45,825 nt of DNA from assembly GCA_031365465.1 (NCBI GenBank), contig JANLYD010000185.1:1-45825 (forward strand). The letters run 5' to 3'. Under the pieces are notes generated by a model, which was given only the letters and a program-made list of their open reading frames with translations, ran no database searches and had not been told where the DNA came from. This stretch comes from JABFRJ01 sp031365465. GTDB taxonomy: Bacteria > Pseudomonadota > Alphaproteobacteria > Rhizobiales > Hyphomicrobiaceae. Each line of letters begins with the position of its first letter. Position 1 is the first letter of the stretch. Position numbers and translations under genes: made by a program. Positions 1 through 8,318 of this stretch are shown piece after piece.

Positions 1-1065
1 CCCGTCGACGAATTTCAGCACCGGATAGGTGGCTGTTGTCAGCGCGTGATCGTCCTCGATCTTGGTTTCCATGTAACGGCCTTTGAGACCGCCGCTGTCG
101 AAGTTGGCAGCGTTGGTCGAAATCTCCGACCCGAACAAAACCAGGGACAGCGAGAAGTGCAGGTTCGCTTTTTTCTGAATGGTCGGCAGGTCGATCACGC
201 CGAGTGCGCGCACTTTGTTGATGTCGTAGGGGTCTTCGATGCCCGCGGCCTTCATCGCCTCGCACGTGCGTTCGATCGCGCGGCTGACGCCCGTCTCGCC
301 GACGAACATGTGATGCGCCTCTTCCGTCAGCATGAAGCGACAGGTGCGCGACATCGGATCGAACCCCGATTGCGCGAGGCTCTCGAGCTGCATCTTGCCG
401 TCACGATCGGTGAAGAACGTGAACATGAAGAACGACAGCCAATCCGGCGTCACTTCGTTGAATGCGCCGAGCATGCGCGGTTTGTCGGCATCGCCGGAGC
501 GGCGCTGCAGCAGGCCGTCCGCTTCCTCGCGACCGTCCTTGCCGAAGTATTTGTGCAGCAGATACACCATCGCCCACAGGTGCCGGCCTTCCTCGACATT
601 CACCTGGAAGAGGTTGCGCATGTCGTAGAGCGACGGCGCGGTAGTGCCGAGATGGCGCTGTTGTTCGACGGACGCCGGCTCCGTATCACCCTGCACGACA
701 ACGAGGCGGCGCAGCGACGCGCGATGTTCGCCCGGCACTTCCTGCCACGCCTTCTCGCCCTTCGATGCGCCGAAATTGACGAGCCGGCTTTCGTCTTGCG
801 GCGCCAGCAGAATGCCCCAGCGATATTCGGGCATTTTCACGTAATCGAATTTCGCCCAGCCCTTCGGATCGATCGAGATGGCGGTGCGTAGATAAACGTC
901 CGATGTCTGGAAGCCCTCCGGGCCCATGGTCATCCACCAGTCGATATAGCCGGGATGCCATTGCTCCAGCGCTTTCAAAACGCGGCTGTCGTCGGCCAGA
1001 TTGATGTTGTTCGGAATCTTCGTCGAGTAATCGACGGCGCCTGCTGGAGTGGGGGACGTGGTCAT
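1..1065 (-). CDS. boxB: Benzoyl-CoA 2,3-epoxidase subunit BoxB (3' end outside window)
   Basis: This is the diiron oxygenase component that epoxidises benzoyl-CoA with electrons from BoxA. It is the second step of aerobic benzoate degradation through CoA thioesters. The first 355 codons are visible and the frame runs off the left edge; family members are about 470 residues, so roughly a quarter is missing. The N-terminus (TTSPTPAGAVDYSTKIPNNI) and the stretch WHPGYIDWWMTMGPEGFQ are characteristic. Candidate iron ligands lie in EEGRHLWAMVYLL and EEAHHMFVGE, the E and ExxH pattern of the family. The ATG at 1065 has AAGGA about nine bases upstream. It is last in view of a same-strand run after benzoate-CoA ligase, boxC and a DUF305 gene. 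BoxA is not in the window. Identification is confident. Confidence 0.95.
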   Translation of the reverse strand, partial: MTTSPTPAGAVDYSTKIPNNINLADDSRVLKALEQWHPGYIDWWMTMGPEGFQTSDVYLRTAISIDPKGWAKFDYVKMPEYRWGILLAPQDESRLVNFGASKGEKAWQEVPGEHRASLRRLVVVQGDTEPASVEQQRHLGTTAPSLYDMRNLFQVNVEEGRHLWAMVYLLHKYFGKDGREEADGLLQRRSGDADKPRMLGAFNEVTPDWLSFFMFTFFTDRDGKMQLESLAQSGFDPMSRTCRFMLTEEAHHMFVGETGVSRAIERTCEAMKAAGIEDPYDINKVRALGVIDLPTIQKKANLHFSLSLVLFGSEISTNAANFDSGGLKGRYMETKIEDDHALTTATYPVLKFVDG

Positions 1066-1089
1066 GATGGTTGGTCCTTCGGTTGTGGT

Positions 1090-1128
1090 GCGACAGGATC
1101 GATGAAACTCAACGTCATTCCCTGTCGC
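1090..1128. repeat. Intercistronic inverted repeat between DUF305 gene and boxB
   Basis: GCGACAGG (1090-1097) and CCTGTCGC (1121-1128) form a perfect 8-bp stem around a 23-nt loop. It lies between the DUF305 stop codon and the boxB ribosome site. There is no U-run, so it is more likely an RNA-processing or stability hairpin, or a chance element, than a strong terminator. Confidence 0.4.
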
Positions 1129-1133
1129 TCAGT

Positions 1134-1634
1134 TTATTCCCGGTCGCCAGATTTCACCGCAGCGTCGAGCGTTGACGGATTGTTGCGCAGCCATGCAGGC
1201 ATGGCCGTTTCTGTGATGCCCTGTGCACGTGCTTTGAGCCATTTCTCCATGAATCGGATTTCGCGGCGCTGCGAAGCGATGATGCCACCGGCCAGTCGGC
1301 GGAGCCGCGGATTGGTGCTGTGCTTGAGAAGAATCTCAGCCTGATCGATGGCACCTTGATGATGCGGAATCATGCCACGAACGAAGTCGACATCAACGTC
1401 GTTCGTATAATCGGAAGCCATGTCTTTGTGCATTTTCTGTGCCGCCGCTTCGTAGGCCTTTGCGGCATCGGTGGTCGGTGGCCCGACTTTAGGCAGGCCT
1501 GTTGCCTGCGCTGCTGCTGGCGCGTTCTGCTGATGACCCTGGTGTGACGGAGCAGGAGCATTCTGCGCGCACGCGACGTCGATCGAAAGGCCGGCAAAAA
1601 CTGCCACTACCAGTAACGTAGTACTCCTGCGCAT
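1134..1634 (-). CDS. Secreted DUF305 protein within the box operon
   Basis: A 166-residue DUF305 family protein. Residues 1-23 form a signal peptide (MRRSTTLLVVAVFAGLSIDV, cleavage near ACA-QN), so it is exported to the periplasm. A His/Gln/Ala-rich linker follows. The conserved motif FVRGMIPHHQGAIDQAEILL and the later SQRREIRFMEKWL mark the helical DUF305 domain. Family members are ferritin-like helical proteins often found near metal-handling genes; the biochemical role is not established. The ATG at 1634 has GGGAG six bases upstream. It lies 68 bases from both the boxC stop and the boxB start, on the same strand, so it is probably co-transcribed with them. A periplasmic protein inside this cytoplasmic pathway is unexpected. 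Confidence 0.88.
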   Translation of the reverse strand: MRRSTTLLVVAVFAGLSIDVACAQNAPAPSHQGHQQNAPAAAQATGLPKVGPPTTDAAKAYEAAAQKMHKDMASDYTNDVDVDFVRGMIPHHQGAIDQAEILLKHSTNPRLRRLAGGIIASQRREIRFMEKWLKARAQGITETAMPAWLRNNPSTLDAAVKSGDRE

Positions 1635-1702
1635 TTTGATCTCCCAGATTGCTGTCGCGTGCCTGATCGAATTCCGGTTTTGCCGTCCGGGATGGCAGCA
1701 AA

Positions 1703-3379
1703 TTAAACCCGCGTCTTGTCGAATTCGGCTTTCACACCGGAGCCGTAGCGCTTTAACGCGCCATCCGCGCCGACGGCGTTCGGCCGCTGGAAGATCCAGT
1801 TCTGCCACGCGGTCAAGCGGCCGAAGATTTTTGTTTCCATCGTCTCTGGACCCGGGAAGCGCAGATTGGCCTCCATGCCCGTGAGCCCGTCCGCCGAGAA
1901 GCTCGAACGCTCTTCGAGGAAAATGCGAACTTCGTCGTCCCAGTCGATCTCGTCGAACGCCGTCGTCACCAGACCAAGATCCTCGCACGCCGCAGCATCC
2001 AGAGATTTGCCCATCGTGGCCTCAGCCGCTGTCACGCTCTCGGGTTCGCCGAGAAAGCGCGTTTGCAGCCGCGTCAGGCCGTTGCTCATCGGGTAGGGGC
2101 CGAAATTCTGACTCGCCAGCATCAGTGTCGCCAGCCCTTTGTTGTCACCCTTGCGTGCACCCTGGAACATGAAGCTGCGATCGCAGGCAAACACGATTTC
2201 TGCCAGCGTTCCCGCAAAGCAAGACCCCGGTTCGATCGTCGCCACCAGCGAACGCGACGTGACGTCGATGCGCTTCAGCACGCGCTTCCAATAGTTGCGG
2301 ATCTCCAACGCCAGCCAGTCCTGCGGCAAAGCCTCGAGGAACGCGTCGAAGGCCAGCACGCGGCCAGCATCGCCCTGCGATTTGAAGACGATCGTACCCA
2401 TCTCCAACTCGTTGAGCCGCAATTCGAGAATGGCGTCGTCCAGTTCGCGCGCCAAGCGCAGCGGCCAGAACTGATCGCCGAGCGCATGCATGGCATCGGC
2501 CGTGTCGGGCGGCGCAACGTCGGGGCCGAGCACGGTGACTGTCGCGCGGCGCCCCCCGCGATCGATGTCGACTTTCACGCTGCTGTAGGTGATCGTGTCT
2601 CCGCCGATTTCGCGAGCGAGCGGCGTCAGCGAAATACCCTTGCTGCTGGCCGGTTTCTTGACGCTGGCCGCCATCTCCGAAACCATCGCTGCCACTTCCG
2701 CGTCGAACTTCGAGTTCGTCGCCACGCGATCGACCAGTCTCCAGTCGACAGCCCGCTTGCCCTTCACGCCCTCTTCGGTCGTGCAGAACGCATCCGACAA
2801 ATCGCGTCGAACTTTGCGTTTGTCGGTGAGGCGCGTCAGTCCGCCCGTGCCCGGCAACACCGCAAGCAACGGAACTTCCGGCAACGAAACGGAAGAATTT
2901 CCATCGTCGGCCAAAATGATTTTGTCGCACGCCAGCGCCAGTTCGTACCCGCCGCCAGCGGCCGTGCCGCGCACCACGCAGAGAAATTTCTGCCCCGAGT
3001 TGTCCGAGCTGTCTTCGATGCCGTTGCGCGTTTCGTTGGTGAACTTGCAGAAGTTCACTTTGTGGCTGTGCGCCGACCCCGCCAACATGCGGATATTCGC
3101 GCCTGCGCAGAACACTTTGTCCTTGCCGGATTTGACCAACACGACCTTCACGCCCGGATGTTCGAACCGCAGCCGCTGCACGGCGTCCGCCAGTTCGATG
3201 TCGACGCCGAGATCGTAGGAATTAAGCTTCAGCTGATAGCCATCGAAGAGACCCGCGTTCTCGTCGATGTCCATGATCAGCTCGGCCATCTCTCCCTGCG
3301 GTTTGAGCTTCCAATGGCGGTAGCGGGAAGGATCGGTCTGAAAATCGATCCGCTTCTTGGCGGCTGTCGCGTCTGCCAT
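1703..3379 (-). CDS. boxC: Benzoyl-CoA-dihydrodiol lyase (ring-opening enzyme) BoxC
   Basis: This enzyme opens the ring of 2,3-epoxybenzoyl-CoA hydrolytically, giving 3,4-dehydroadipyl-CoA semialdehyde and formate. The product has 558 residues, the usual BoxC length. It has two crotonase-fold halves: the first carries the oxyanion-hole segment VFCAGANIRML and the glycine-rich TAAGGGYELALACDKI, and the second contains IEPGSCFAGTLAEIVFACDR. The family-specific opening IDFQTDPSRYRHWKL and the end GADGALKRYGSGVKAEFDKT are both present. The ATG at 3379 has GGGAG a few bases upstream. A TGCA-N6-TGCA operator and candidate promoter lie in the 160-bp gap between it and the ligase gene, so it may head its own transcript (boxC, DUF305, boxB). 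Confidence 0.96.
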   Translation of the reverse strand: MADATAAKKRIDFQTDPSRYRHWKLKPQGEMAELIMDIDENAGLFDGYQLKLNSYDLGVDIELADAVQRLRFEHPGVKVVLVKSGKDKVFCAGANIRMLAGSAHSHKVNFCKFTNETRNGIEDSSDNSGQKFLCVVRGTAAGGGYELALACDKIILADDGNSSVSLPEVPLLAVLPGTGGLTRLTDKRKVRRDLSDAFCTTEEGVKGKRAVDWRLVDRVATNSKFDAEVAAMVSEMAASVKKPASSKGISLTPLAREIGGDTITYSSVKVDIDRGGRRATVTVLGPDVAPPDTADAMHALGDQFWPLRLARELDDAILELRLNELEMGTIVFKSQGDAGRVLAFDAFLEALPQDWLALEIRNYWKRVLKRIDVTSRSLVATIEPGSCFAGTLAEIVFACDRSFMFQGARKGDNKGLATLMLASQNFGPYPMSNGLTRLQTRFLGEPESVTAAEATMGKSLDAAACEDLGLVTTAFDEIDWDDEVRIFLEERSSFSADGLTGMEANLRFPGPETMETKIFGRLTAWQNWIFQRPNAVGADGALKRYGSGVKAEFDKTRV

Positions 3380-3468
3380 CGAATGCTCCCGGGGTTTGAT
3401 TGCGCCTTAACGGCTTGTTGCAGCGGCACACGGGCCGCCGAATTCGTGACCTGCCTAGCAAGGCCTCA

Positions 3469-3497
3469 TTCGTAATATGCGCAATGATGCATGTCAA
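3469..3497 (-). promoter_or_regulatory. Candidate promoter for boxC
   Basis: Read on the minus strand, TTGACA (3497-3492) matches the -35 consensus exactly. A 17-base spacer leads to TACGAA (3474-3469), a weak -10. TATTAC at 3477-3472 is an alternative with a short spacer. It lies about 90 bases upstream of the boxC start and 22 bases downstream of the BoxR-like operator. No transcript data are available. Confidence 0.45.
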
Positions 3498-3518
3498 GCC
3501 GCAATTTTATAGAAAAAC

Positions 3519-3532
3519 TGCAAGATACTGCA
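3519..3532. promoter_or_regulatory. Putative BoxR/BzdR-type operator (TGCA-N6-TGCA)
   Basis: The sequence TGCAAGATACTGCA has two TGCA repeats exactly six bases apart. This spacing is the one described for BzdR, and by extension its paralogue BoxR, the benzoyl-CoA-responsive repressors of benzoate genes in Azoarcus. It lies just after the ligase stop codon and upstream of the boxC promoter candidate. A further single TGCA occurs at 3488-3491. No boxR gene is in the window. Confidence 0.6.
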
Positions 3533-3539
3533 TAATACA

Positions 3540-5081
3540 TCAGGCGCGCAGCTTGAATCGCTGGATCTTTCCGGTCGCCGTCTTGGGCAAAGCATCCGTG
3601 AACTCGATCCAGCGCGGGTATTTCCATGCGCCCGCTTTTGCTTTGACGTGGTCTTTGAGCTCGCTGGCGATCGTCTCGTCCGCCGCAATTCCCGGCTTCA
3701 ACACCACGATTGCGCGCGGCTTGATCAGCCCGTCGCCATCGTCGTGCGGTACGACCGCCGCCTCTAGAACTGATGCGTGCGAGATCAGCGCACTTTCGAC
3801 TTCGAACGGCGACACCCAGATGCCCGATACCTTGAACATATCGTCGGTGCGCCCTTGATACGTGAAGTATCCCGCCGCATCGCGCACGTACTTGTCGCCC
3901 GAACGCGTCCATCCGCCCTCGAACGTGGCGCGGCTTTTTTCGCGTTGGTTCCAATAACCGTCCGCAGCACTCGGGCCTGAGACCAGCAATTCGCCGACGT
4001 CGCCATCGCCGACATCCGCGCCGCTTTCATCGACCAACCGAACTTTATAGCCGGGCACCGGCTTGCCGCTGGTGCCGTACCGGACGTCGCCAGGAGCATT
4101 CGATACGAAGATGTGCAGCATTTCTGTTGACCCAATGCCGTCGAGAATATCGACACCGAACTTTTGGGCCCACGCTTTTCCCACGTCCGCAGGAAGCGCC
4201 TCGCCAGCCGAAATGCACAGCCGCAAACGTTGCGATGAAGCCTCGCGCGTGCCGGCCGCATGGTTGAGCATCGCCGCATAGAGGGTGGGCACACCACCGA
4301 ATATCGTCGGCTGGTGCTGCTTCAGCATGCGGAACACACTGTCCGGCGTCGGCCTCTCCCCAAGCAGGATCGTCGTCGCGCCGACGGACAGCGGAAAGCT
4401 CATGGCATTGCCGAGCCCATAGGCGAAGAAGATCTTCGCGGCGGAAAAGATGACATCGTCTTCGCGAATGCCGAGCACACCTTGACCATACAGCCGCGCG
4501 GTTTCCGCAGCGCTGGTGTGGATGTGACGCGTGCCTTTGGGCATCCCTGTCGAGCCCGAGGAATAGAGCCAGAACGCGACCTCGTCGGCGCACGTTGCTA
4601 CAGCCTCGGCCGTTGGCGACTGATGGGCGAGTTCATCGCGGAAATCGAGCGCGAACGGCGGCGCCCCACCGCCAGCCACGAACACATGCTTGAGGAACGG
4701 CAGTTTACCGAGCACCGGCTTGATCACCTCGACCAGTGGCGCAGACAGCACGATCGCTTGCGCGCGGCTGTCCTCGAGAATGTAGGCATATTGTTCCGCC
4801 GTCAGCAGCGTATTGAGCGCGACGGGAATGACACCGGCTTTGATCGCGCCCCAGAACGCCGGCGGATAATCGATCGTGTCGTGCAGCAGCAGCGCCACGC
4901 GTGCCTCTCGCCCGATGCCATAAGTCCGCATCAGATTGGCGACCCGATTGGTCCGCTCGGCAAGCCCGGCGTAGGTCAGCGTTTCCGTTGCATCTATGAA
5001 CGCCGGCTTGTCGCCTCGTCCCGCAGCCATGTGTGCGTCGACCATGGTGGTGGCTGCATTGTAGGTGCGTGCATATGCCAT
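3540..5081 (-). CDS. bclA: Benzoate-CoA ligase
   Basis: An ATP-dependent acid-CoA ligase of the ANL superfamily that converts benzoate to benzoyl-CoA, the entry step of the box pathway. It has 513 residues from the ATG at 5081. The adenylate loop is YSSGSTGMPKGTRHIHTS. The aryl-acid pocket region KIFFAYGLGNAMSFPL and the motifs SAGEALPADVGKAW and DGIGSTEMLHIF match benzoate/aryl-CoA ligases. The C-terminal hinge YQGRTDDMFKVSGIWVSP and the catalytic lysine in LPKTATGKIQRFKL are intact. The ATG at 5081 is preferred over one 36 bases upstream because GGGGA lies nine bases before it and the upstream extension is not family-like. It is adjacent to boxC on the same strand, and the aminotransferase at 5258 is divergent. 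2- or 4-hydroxybenzoate-type substrates cannot be excluded from sequence alone. Confidence 0.93.
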   Translation of the reverse strand: MAYARTYNAATTMVDAHMAAGRGDKPAFIDATETLTYAGLAERTNRVANLMRTYGIGREARVALLLHDTIDYPPAFWGAIKAGVIPVALNTLLTAEQYAYILEDSRAQAIVLSAPLVEVIKPVLGKLPFLKHVFVAGGGAPPFALDFRDELAHQSPTAEAVATCADEVAFWLYSSGSTGMPKGTRHIHTSAAETARLYGQGVLGIREDDVIFSAAKIFFAYGLGNAMSFPLSVGATTILLGERPTPDSVFRMLKQHQPTIFGGVPTLYAAMLNHAAGTREASSQRLRLCISAGEALPADVGKAWAQKFGVDILDGIGSTEMLHIFVSNAPGDVRYGTSGKPVPGYKVRLVDESGADVGDGDVGELLVSGPSAADGYWNQREKSRATFEGGWTRSGDKYVRDAAGYFTYQGRTDDMFKVSGIWVSPFEVESALISHASVLEAAVVPHDDGDGLIKPRAIVVLKPGIAADETIASELKDHVKAKAGAWKYPRWIEFTDALPKTATGKIQRFKLRA

Positions 5082-5257
5082 GACCTTCAGTCCCCAAGCG
5101 TAAAACAATGAGAACATCTACAGCATCGACGCGACCGTCGGCAACGCTCGCACGCCGACCGAGGCAACCTTCAGCTTTGCACCCAGCCGCTCCATCGCCT
5201 AGTGTGCAATCAGAACCAGCACCGCAACTCCCAGCGACTTGAGCCGCAAGGAACGCC

Positions 5258-6646
5258 ATGCACCCGCTATCGAACTACGCCGCACGCGACGTTGCAGCGC
5301 TGCTGCACCCGACCACCAATCTGCACGCGCATCAGAGCAACGGTCCACTCATGCTCGAAAGCGCCGACGGCATTTATGTCGTCGACACCCAGGGTAAACG
5401 CTATATCGAAGGCCTCGCAGGTCTCTGGTGCACCGGCCTCGGCTACGGCAACGAAGAATTGGTCGACGCCGCGCGCGCCCAGATGTCGAAACTGTCGTTT
5501 ACGCATCTGTTCGGCGGACGCAGCCACGAACCCGCAGTCGAACTGGCCGAGAAGATCAAGTCGCTCGCCCCCTGTCCCACCTCGAAGGTGTTCTTCACCT
5601 CCTCGGGCAGCGAAACCAACGACAGCCAGATCAAGCTCGCCTGGTACTACAACAACGCCATTGGTCGCCCGAAAAAGAAAAAGATCATCTCGCGCATGCG
5701 CGGCTATCACGGCGTCACCATCGCGACCGCGAGCTTGACGGGTCTGCCGGTGTTCCACGCCGACTTCGATCTGCCGATCGCCGGCATCCTGCATACAGAT
5801 TGCCCGCACCATTATCGCAATGCCGAACCCGGCGAGTCGGAGGCGGCTTTCGTCGCGCGCCTGGCAGCCAATCTCGAAGCCCTCATCGATCGTGAAGGCG
5901 CCGACACCATCGCCGCCTTCATCGCCGAGCCCGTCATGGGTGCCGGCGGCGTCGTCGTGCCGCCCACCGGATACTTCCCCGCCATCCAAGCCATTCTGCA
6001 GCGGCACGATATCGCCTTCATCGCCGACGAAGTGATCTGCGGCTTTGGCCGCACCGGCAACTGGTGGGGATCGCAAACCCTCGGCGCCGAACCGACAACG
6101 GTCTCGATGGCCAAGGGCATCACGTCTGCCTACTTCCCGCTTGGCGCGTTGACCGTGCCCGAACACGTCCACGACGCCATGCTCCAGCAAAGCAAGAAGC
6201 TCGGCGTCTTCGCCCACGGCTTCACCTACTCGGGCCACCCCGTCGGCTGCGCCGTGGCGCTCGCCACCATCGCCATCTACGAGCGCATCGACATCGTCGG
6301 CCATGTGCGTCGCGTTGCGCCCACGTTCCAGAAGCGCCTGCGGGCGCTCGCCGATCACCCTCTGGCGGGTGACGCGCGCGGGGTTGGTCTGCTCGGCGGC
6401 CTCGAGCTAGTGAAGGACAAGCGCACCAAGCAATCGTTCGACGGCAAGATCGGACTTGGCGCGAAGGTCGTCGCGCTCGCCCAGGACGAGGGCCTGATCG
6501 TCCGGGCCGTGTCCGGCGATACGATCGGCGTCTGCCCGCCGCTGATCATCAAGGAACCAGAAATCGAGGCAGTGTTCGACATGCTCGGTAAAGCGCTCGA
6601 CAAGGCGCATGCATGGCTGCGCGCCGAGGGTCACCTCGCCGCCTGA
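5258..6646 (+). CDS. Class III (omega) aminotransferase, PLP-dependent
   Basis: A fold-type I, class III aminotransferase of 462 residues, the usual length. It transfers amino groups from an omega-amine or beta-alanine-type donor to a keto acid such as pyruvate. The PLP site is visible: SSGSETNDSQIK contacts the phosphate, RGYHGVT stacks the ring, Asp257 in FIADEVICGFGRTG binds the pyridine nitrogen, and the Schiff-base lysine is about Lys286 in SMAKGITSAYFPLGA. AAGGA precedes the ATG by five bases. It is transcribed divergently from benzoate-CoA ligase with a 176-bp gap, so the two may share a control region. Nothing in the sequence fixes the substrate; relatives are annotated as pyruvate-, taurine- or putrescine-type transaminases. 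Confidence 0.92.
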   Translation: MHPLSNYAARDVAALLHPTTNLHAHQSNGPLMLESADGIYVVDTQGKRYIEGLAGLWCTGLGYGNEELVDAARAQMSKLSFTHLFGGRSHEPAVELAEKIKSLAPCPTSKVFFTSSGSETNDSQIKLAWYYNNAIGRPKKKKIISRMRGYHGVTIATASLTGLPVFHADFDLPIAGILHTDCPHHYRNAEPGESEAAFVARLAANLEALIDREGADTIAAFIAEPVMGAGGVVVPPTGYFPAIQAILQRHDIAFIADEVICGFGRTGNWWGSQTLGAEPTTVSMAKGITSAYFPLGALTVPEHVHDAMLQQSKKLGVFAHGFTYSGHPVGCAVALATIAIYERIDIVGHVRRVAPTFQKRLRALADHPLAGDARGVGLLGGLELVKDKRTKQSFDGKIGLGAKVVALAQDEGLIVRAVSGDTIGVCPPLIIKEPEIEAVFDMLGKALDKAHAWLRAEGHLAA

Positions 6647-6703
6647 TGTCTTGGGGCTATTGGAAGGTGAGCAGCGCGGTGCTTTGGGGCGCGCGCTTGC
6701 CCG

Positions 6704-6922
6704 TCACTTCGTCGCAGCGAACGCCACCGGCATCACTGTCCGCCGGCAGTCGTGATAAAACGAACTGTAGTGCGCCCCCAGCGGACAGCCGCCGGCCGGC
6801 CTCGCCGTCGAGCGGCCGAACAGACCGGCCTCACGCGCGTTGCCCCGTGTCGACGCGTCGGCGTAGGCATAGATCGCCATCGACATGAGCATCAAGAGCG
6901 TCAGAAAACGTGGACCCTTCAT
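6704..6922 (-). CDS. Possible small secreted protein (72 aa)
   Basis: The start MKGPRFLTLLMLMSMAIYAY looks like a signal peptide. The mature part has only two cysteines, in CPLGAHYSSFYHDCRR. A GGGGAGGG purine run lies about ten bases upstream of the ATG. I recognise no family. The mature length, short Cys-bounded motif and export signal resemble many unclassified alphaproteobacterial mini-proteins. It may be a chance frame, and there is no other gene candidate between 6647 and 7094. Confidence 0.4.
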   Translation of the reverse strand: MKGPRFLTLLMLMSMAIYAYADASTRGNAREAGLFGRSTARPAGGCPLGAHYSSFYHDCRRTVMPVAFAATK

Positions 6923-7094
6923 AGCGCGCGGCCCTCCCCGGCGGCATCACGTGATGCGCACCTGCGGTCGGTTTGGCGTTCGTTGTGGACGCCGAACCTT
7001 CCCCCGGTTCAGGCACTCCTTAGAAACGCTCCGCAGCATGCACCCTCAAGCCGGTACCAGAGCCATCCGTCGCTCGGCAAGAGATAATCAACGT
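6923..7094. other. Intergenic region downstream of pdxH
   Basis: If the small frame at 6704-6922 is not real, the gene-free stretch is 6647-7094 (448 bp). I see no repeat, tRNA or clear terminator in it. It contains only short GC-rich segments. Confidence 0.4.
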
Positions 7095-7757
7095 TTACGG
7101 ATACAGGCCCAGCTGCGCCCATCCGCCTGTGGCCTCCCGGCGCCGAAAAACCACACGCTGATGCAACCGGAATGGCCGGTCGTGCCAGAACTCGATTTCG
7201 ACCGGCGTCACGCGAAATCCAGACCAGTTCGGCGGACGTGGTACGCCTTGACCCTCATACCGTTTGGTGACCGTCGCGACCGCATCCTCCAGCGCCGCGC
7301 GATTTTCGAGCGGCCGCGATTGCAGCGAAGCCCACGCCCCGATCTGCGACCCGCGTGCGCGGCTGTGAAAATAGGCGTCGGCCTCGTCAGCCGACGTCGG
7401 CGTCACCGTACCGCGCACGCGCACCTGCCGGCGCAGCGACTTCCAGTGAAACAGCAACGCCGCCTTGTGTGATGCTGCAAGTTCGCTGCCCTTGGCGCTC
7501 TCGTGGTTGGTATAGAAAACGAAACCGCGCTCGGCTCCAAGGTCAGCGCCGTCGAGCCCCTTGAGCAGAACCATGCGCACGTTCGGCAATCCATCGCGGT
7601 CTGCCGTCGCCAGTGCCATGGCGTTGGGGTCGTTCAGCTCCGTGCGTTTGGCCGTCTCAAACCAGGTTTGGAACAGCCCGAACGGATCGCTGGCGTCGGA
7701 AAAGTCAGGCGCCGCCTCGGCATCCCGTTCGTCGCCCCCGGTCGTAAAAATACTCAT
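7095..7757 (-). CDS. pdxH: Pyridoxine/pyridoxamine 5'-phosphate oxidase
   Basis: This FMN enzyme oxidises pyridoxine- or pyridoxamine-5'-phosphate to PLP. It has 220 residues from the ATG at 7757, which has AAGGA and AGGAG upstream. Family landmarks are NAMALATADRDGLPNVRMVLLKG, FVFYTNHESAKGSELAA, ALLFHWKSLRRQVRVRG and SRARGSQIGAWASLQSRPL. The substrate-binding RLH is in PFRLHQRVVF. The extreme C-terminus reads QLGLYP, whereas the family usually ends RLxP, a small divergence. It is divergent from the surface-antigen-like gene at 7905. PLP supply would serve the aminotransferase at 5258 among others, but no operon link is visible. Confidence 0.94.
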   Translation of the reverse strand: MSIFTTGGDERDAEAAPDFSDASDPFGLFQTWFETAKRTELNDPNAMALATADRDGLPNVRMVLLKGLDGADLGAERGFVFYTNHESAKGSELAASHKAALLFHWKSLRRQVRVRGTVTPTSADEADAYFHSRARGSQIGAWASLQSRPLENRAALEDAVATVTKRYEGQGVPRPPNWSGFRVTPVEIEFWHDRPFRLHQRVVFRRREATGGWAQLGLYP

Positions 7758-7904
7758 GCTCCTGGTCCTTGTCTGACAGCACATCGCGACGCGCCGACGT
7801 AACACTTTATTAACTCTAAGTGGGCCACACTTCCCGTCAAGATGACCCGATCGCACGCGGCGATCTGGGAATGTAACCGTTGCGTTTCGTGTGAGTGCTC
7901 GAGT

Positions 7905-8318
7905 ATGCGGAAAGCCCTTCGGCGCGCCACGTGCGCACTGGCACTGTTTGCCCTCGCGGCAAATTCCAACGCGGCTTTCGCCCACGACGCCGACGAAATA
8001 TTGGACCTCCCCCTCACGCCGCCCCCACCACCGCGCCGCTCGCCGCCGGTTTCAGCGAGCCTGGATGCCGTCGACGCCACTGCCGCGCTCGACGGCATTC
8101 GCATCGCGCTCAGCGAAGTGGCCGACGGCGGCAGCTACGTCTGGCATCGCCGCGACGGCGTGCTGTCCGGCATGGCGCAGCCGAAGAGTTCGTTCAAGGA
8201 TCAGACGGGCCTGCCCTGCCGCAACCTCACCGTCATGTTGAACACCTACGGCCGCTCGAGCCGCATCGACGGGGTCGCTTGTCGCAACGCCGACGGACGC
8301 TGGCATCTCACGGGCTGA
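7905..8318 (+). CDS. Exported surface-antigen-like protein (RT0821/Lpp0805 type)
   Basis: A 137-residue exported protein. Its signal peptide is residues 1 to about 26 (MRKALRRATCALALFALAAN, ending NAAFA). A proline run (PLTPPPPPR) follows. The C-terminal domain has SYVWHRRDGVLSG, then TGLPCRNLTVML, then GVACRNADGRWHL. This two-cysteine pattern (W...G, G-x-x-CR, ACR-x-x-DG-x-W) is typical of the rickettsial 17-kDa-antigen-related RT0821/Lpp0805 domain. No lipobox cysteine is at the cleavage site, so it is probably periplasmic or outer-membrane-associated rather than a lipoprotein. The ATG at 7905 has only a weak ribosome site (CTCGAG), so the start is less certain. The function of the family is not established. 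Confidence 0.7.
   Translation: MRKALRRATCALALFALAANSNAAFAHDADEILDLPLTPPPPPRRSPPVSASLDAVDATAALDGIRIALSEVADGGSYVWHRRDGVLSGMAQPKSSFKDQTGLPCRNLTVMLNTYGRSSRIDGVACRNADGRWHLTG

Noticed and set aside
2063..3475. 470-codon plus-strand frame opposite boxC
   Set aside because: It is antisense to a clear BoxC gene, has His/Arg/Gln-rich low-similarity content and no ribosome site. It arises from GC-rich codon bias.
4260..5111. 283-codon plus-strand frame opposite the ligase
   Set aside because: It is antisense to the conserved benzoate-CoA ligase and has no recognisable domain.
5267..6358. 363-codon minus-strand frame opposite the aminotransferase
   Set aside because: It is a shadow of a conserved enzyme. 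Its composition (Gly/Asp/Val-rich) reflects the complementary codons.
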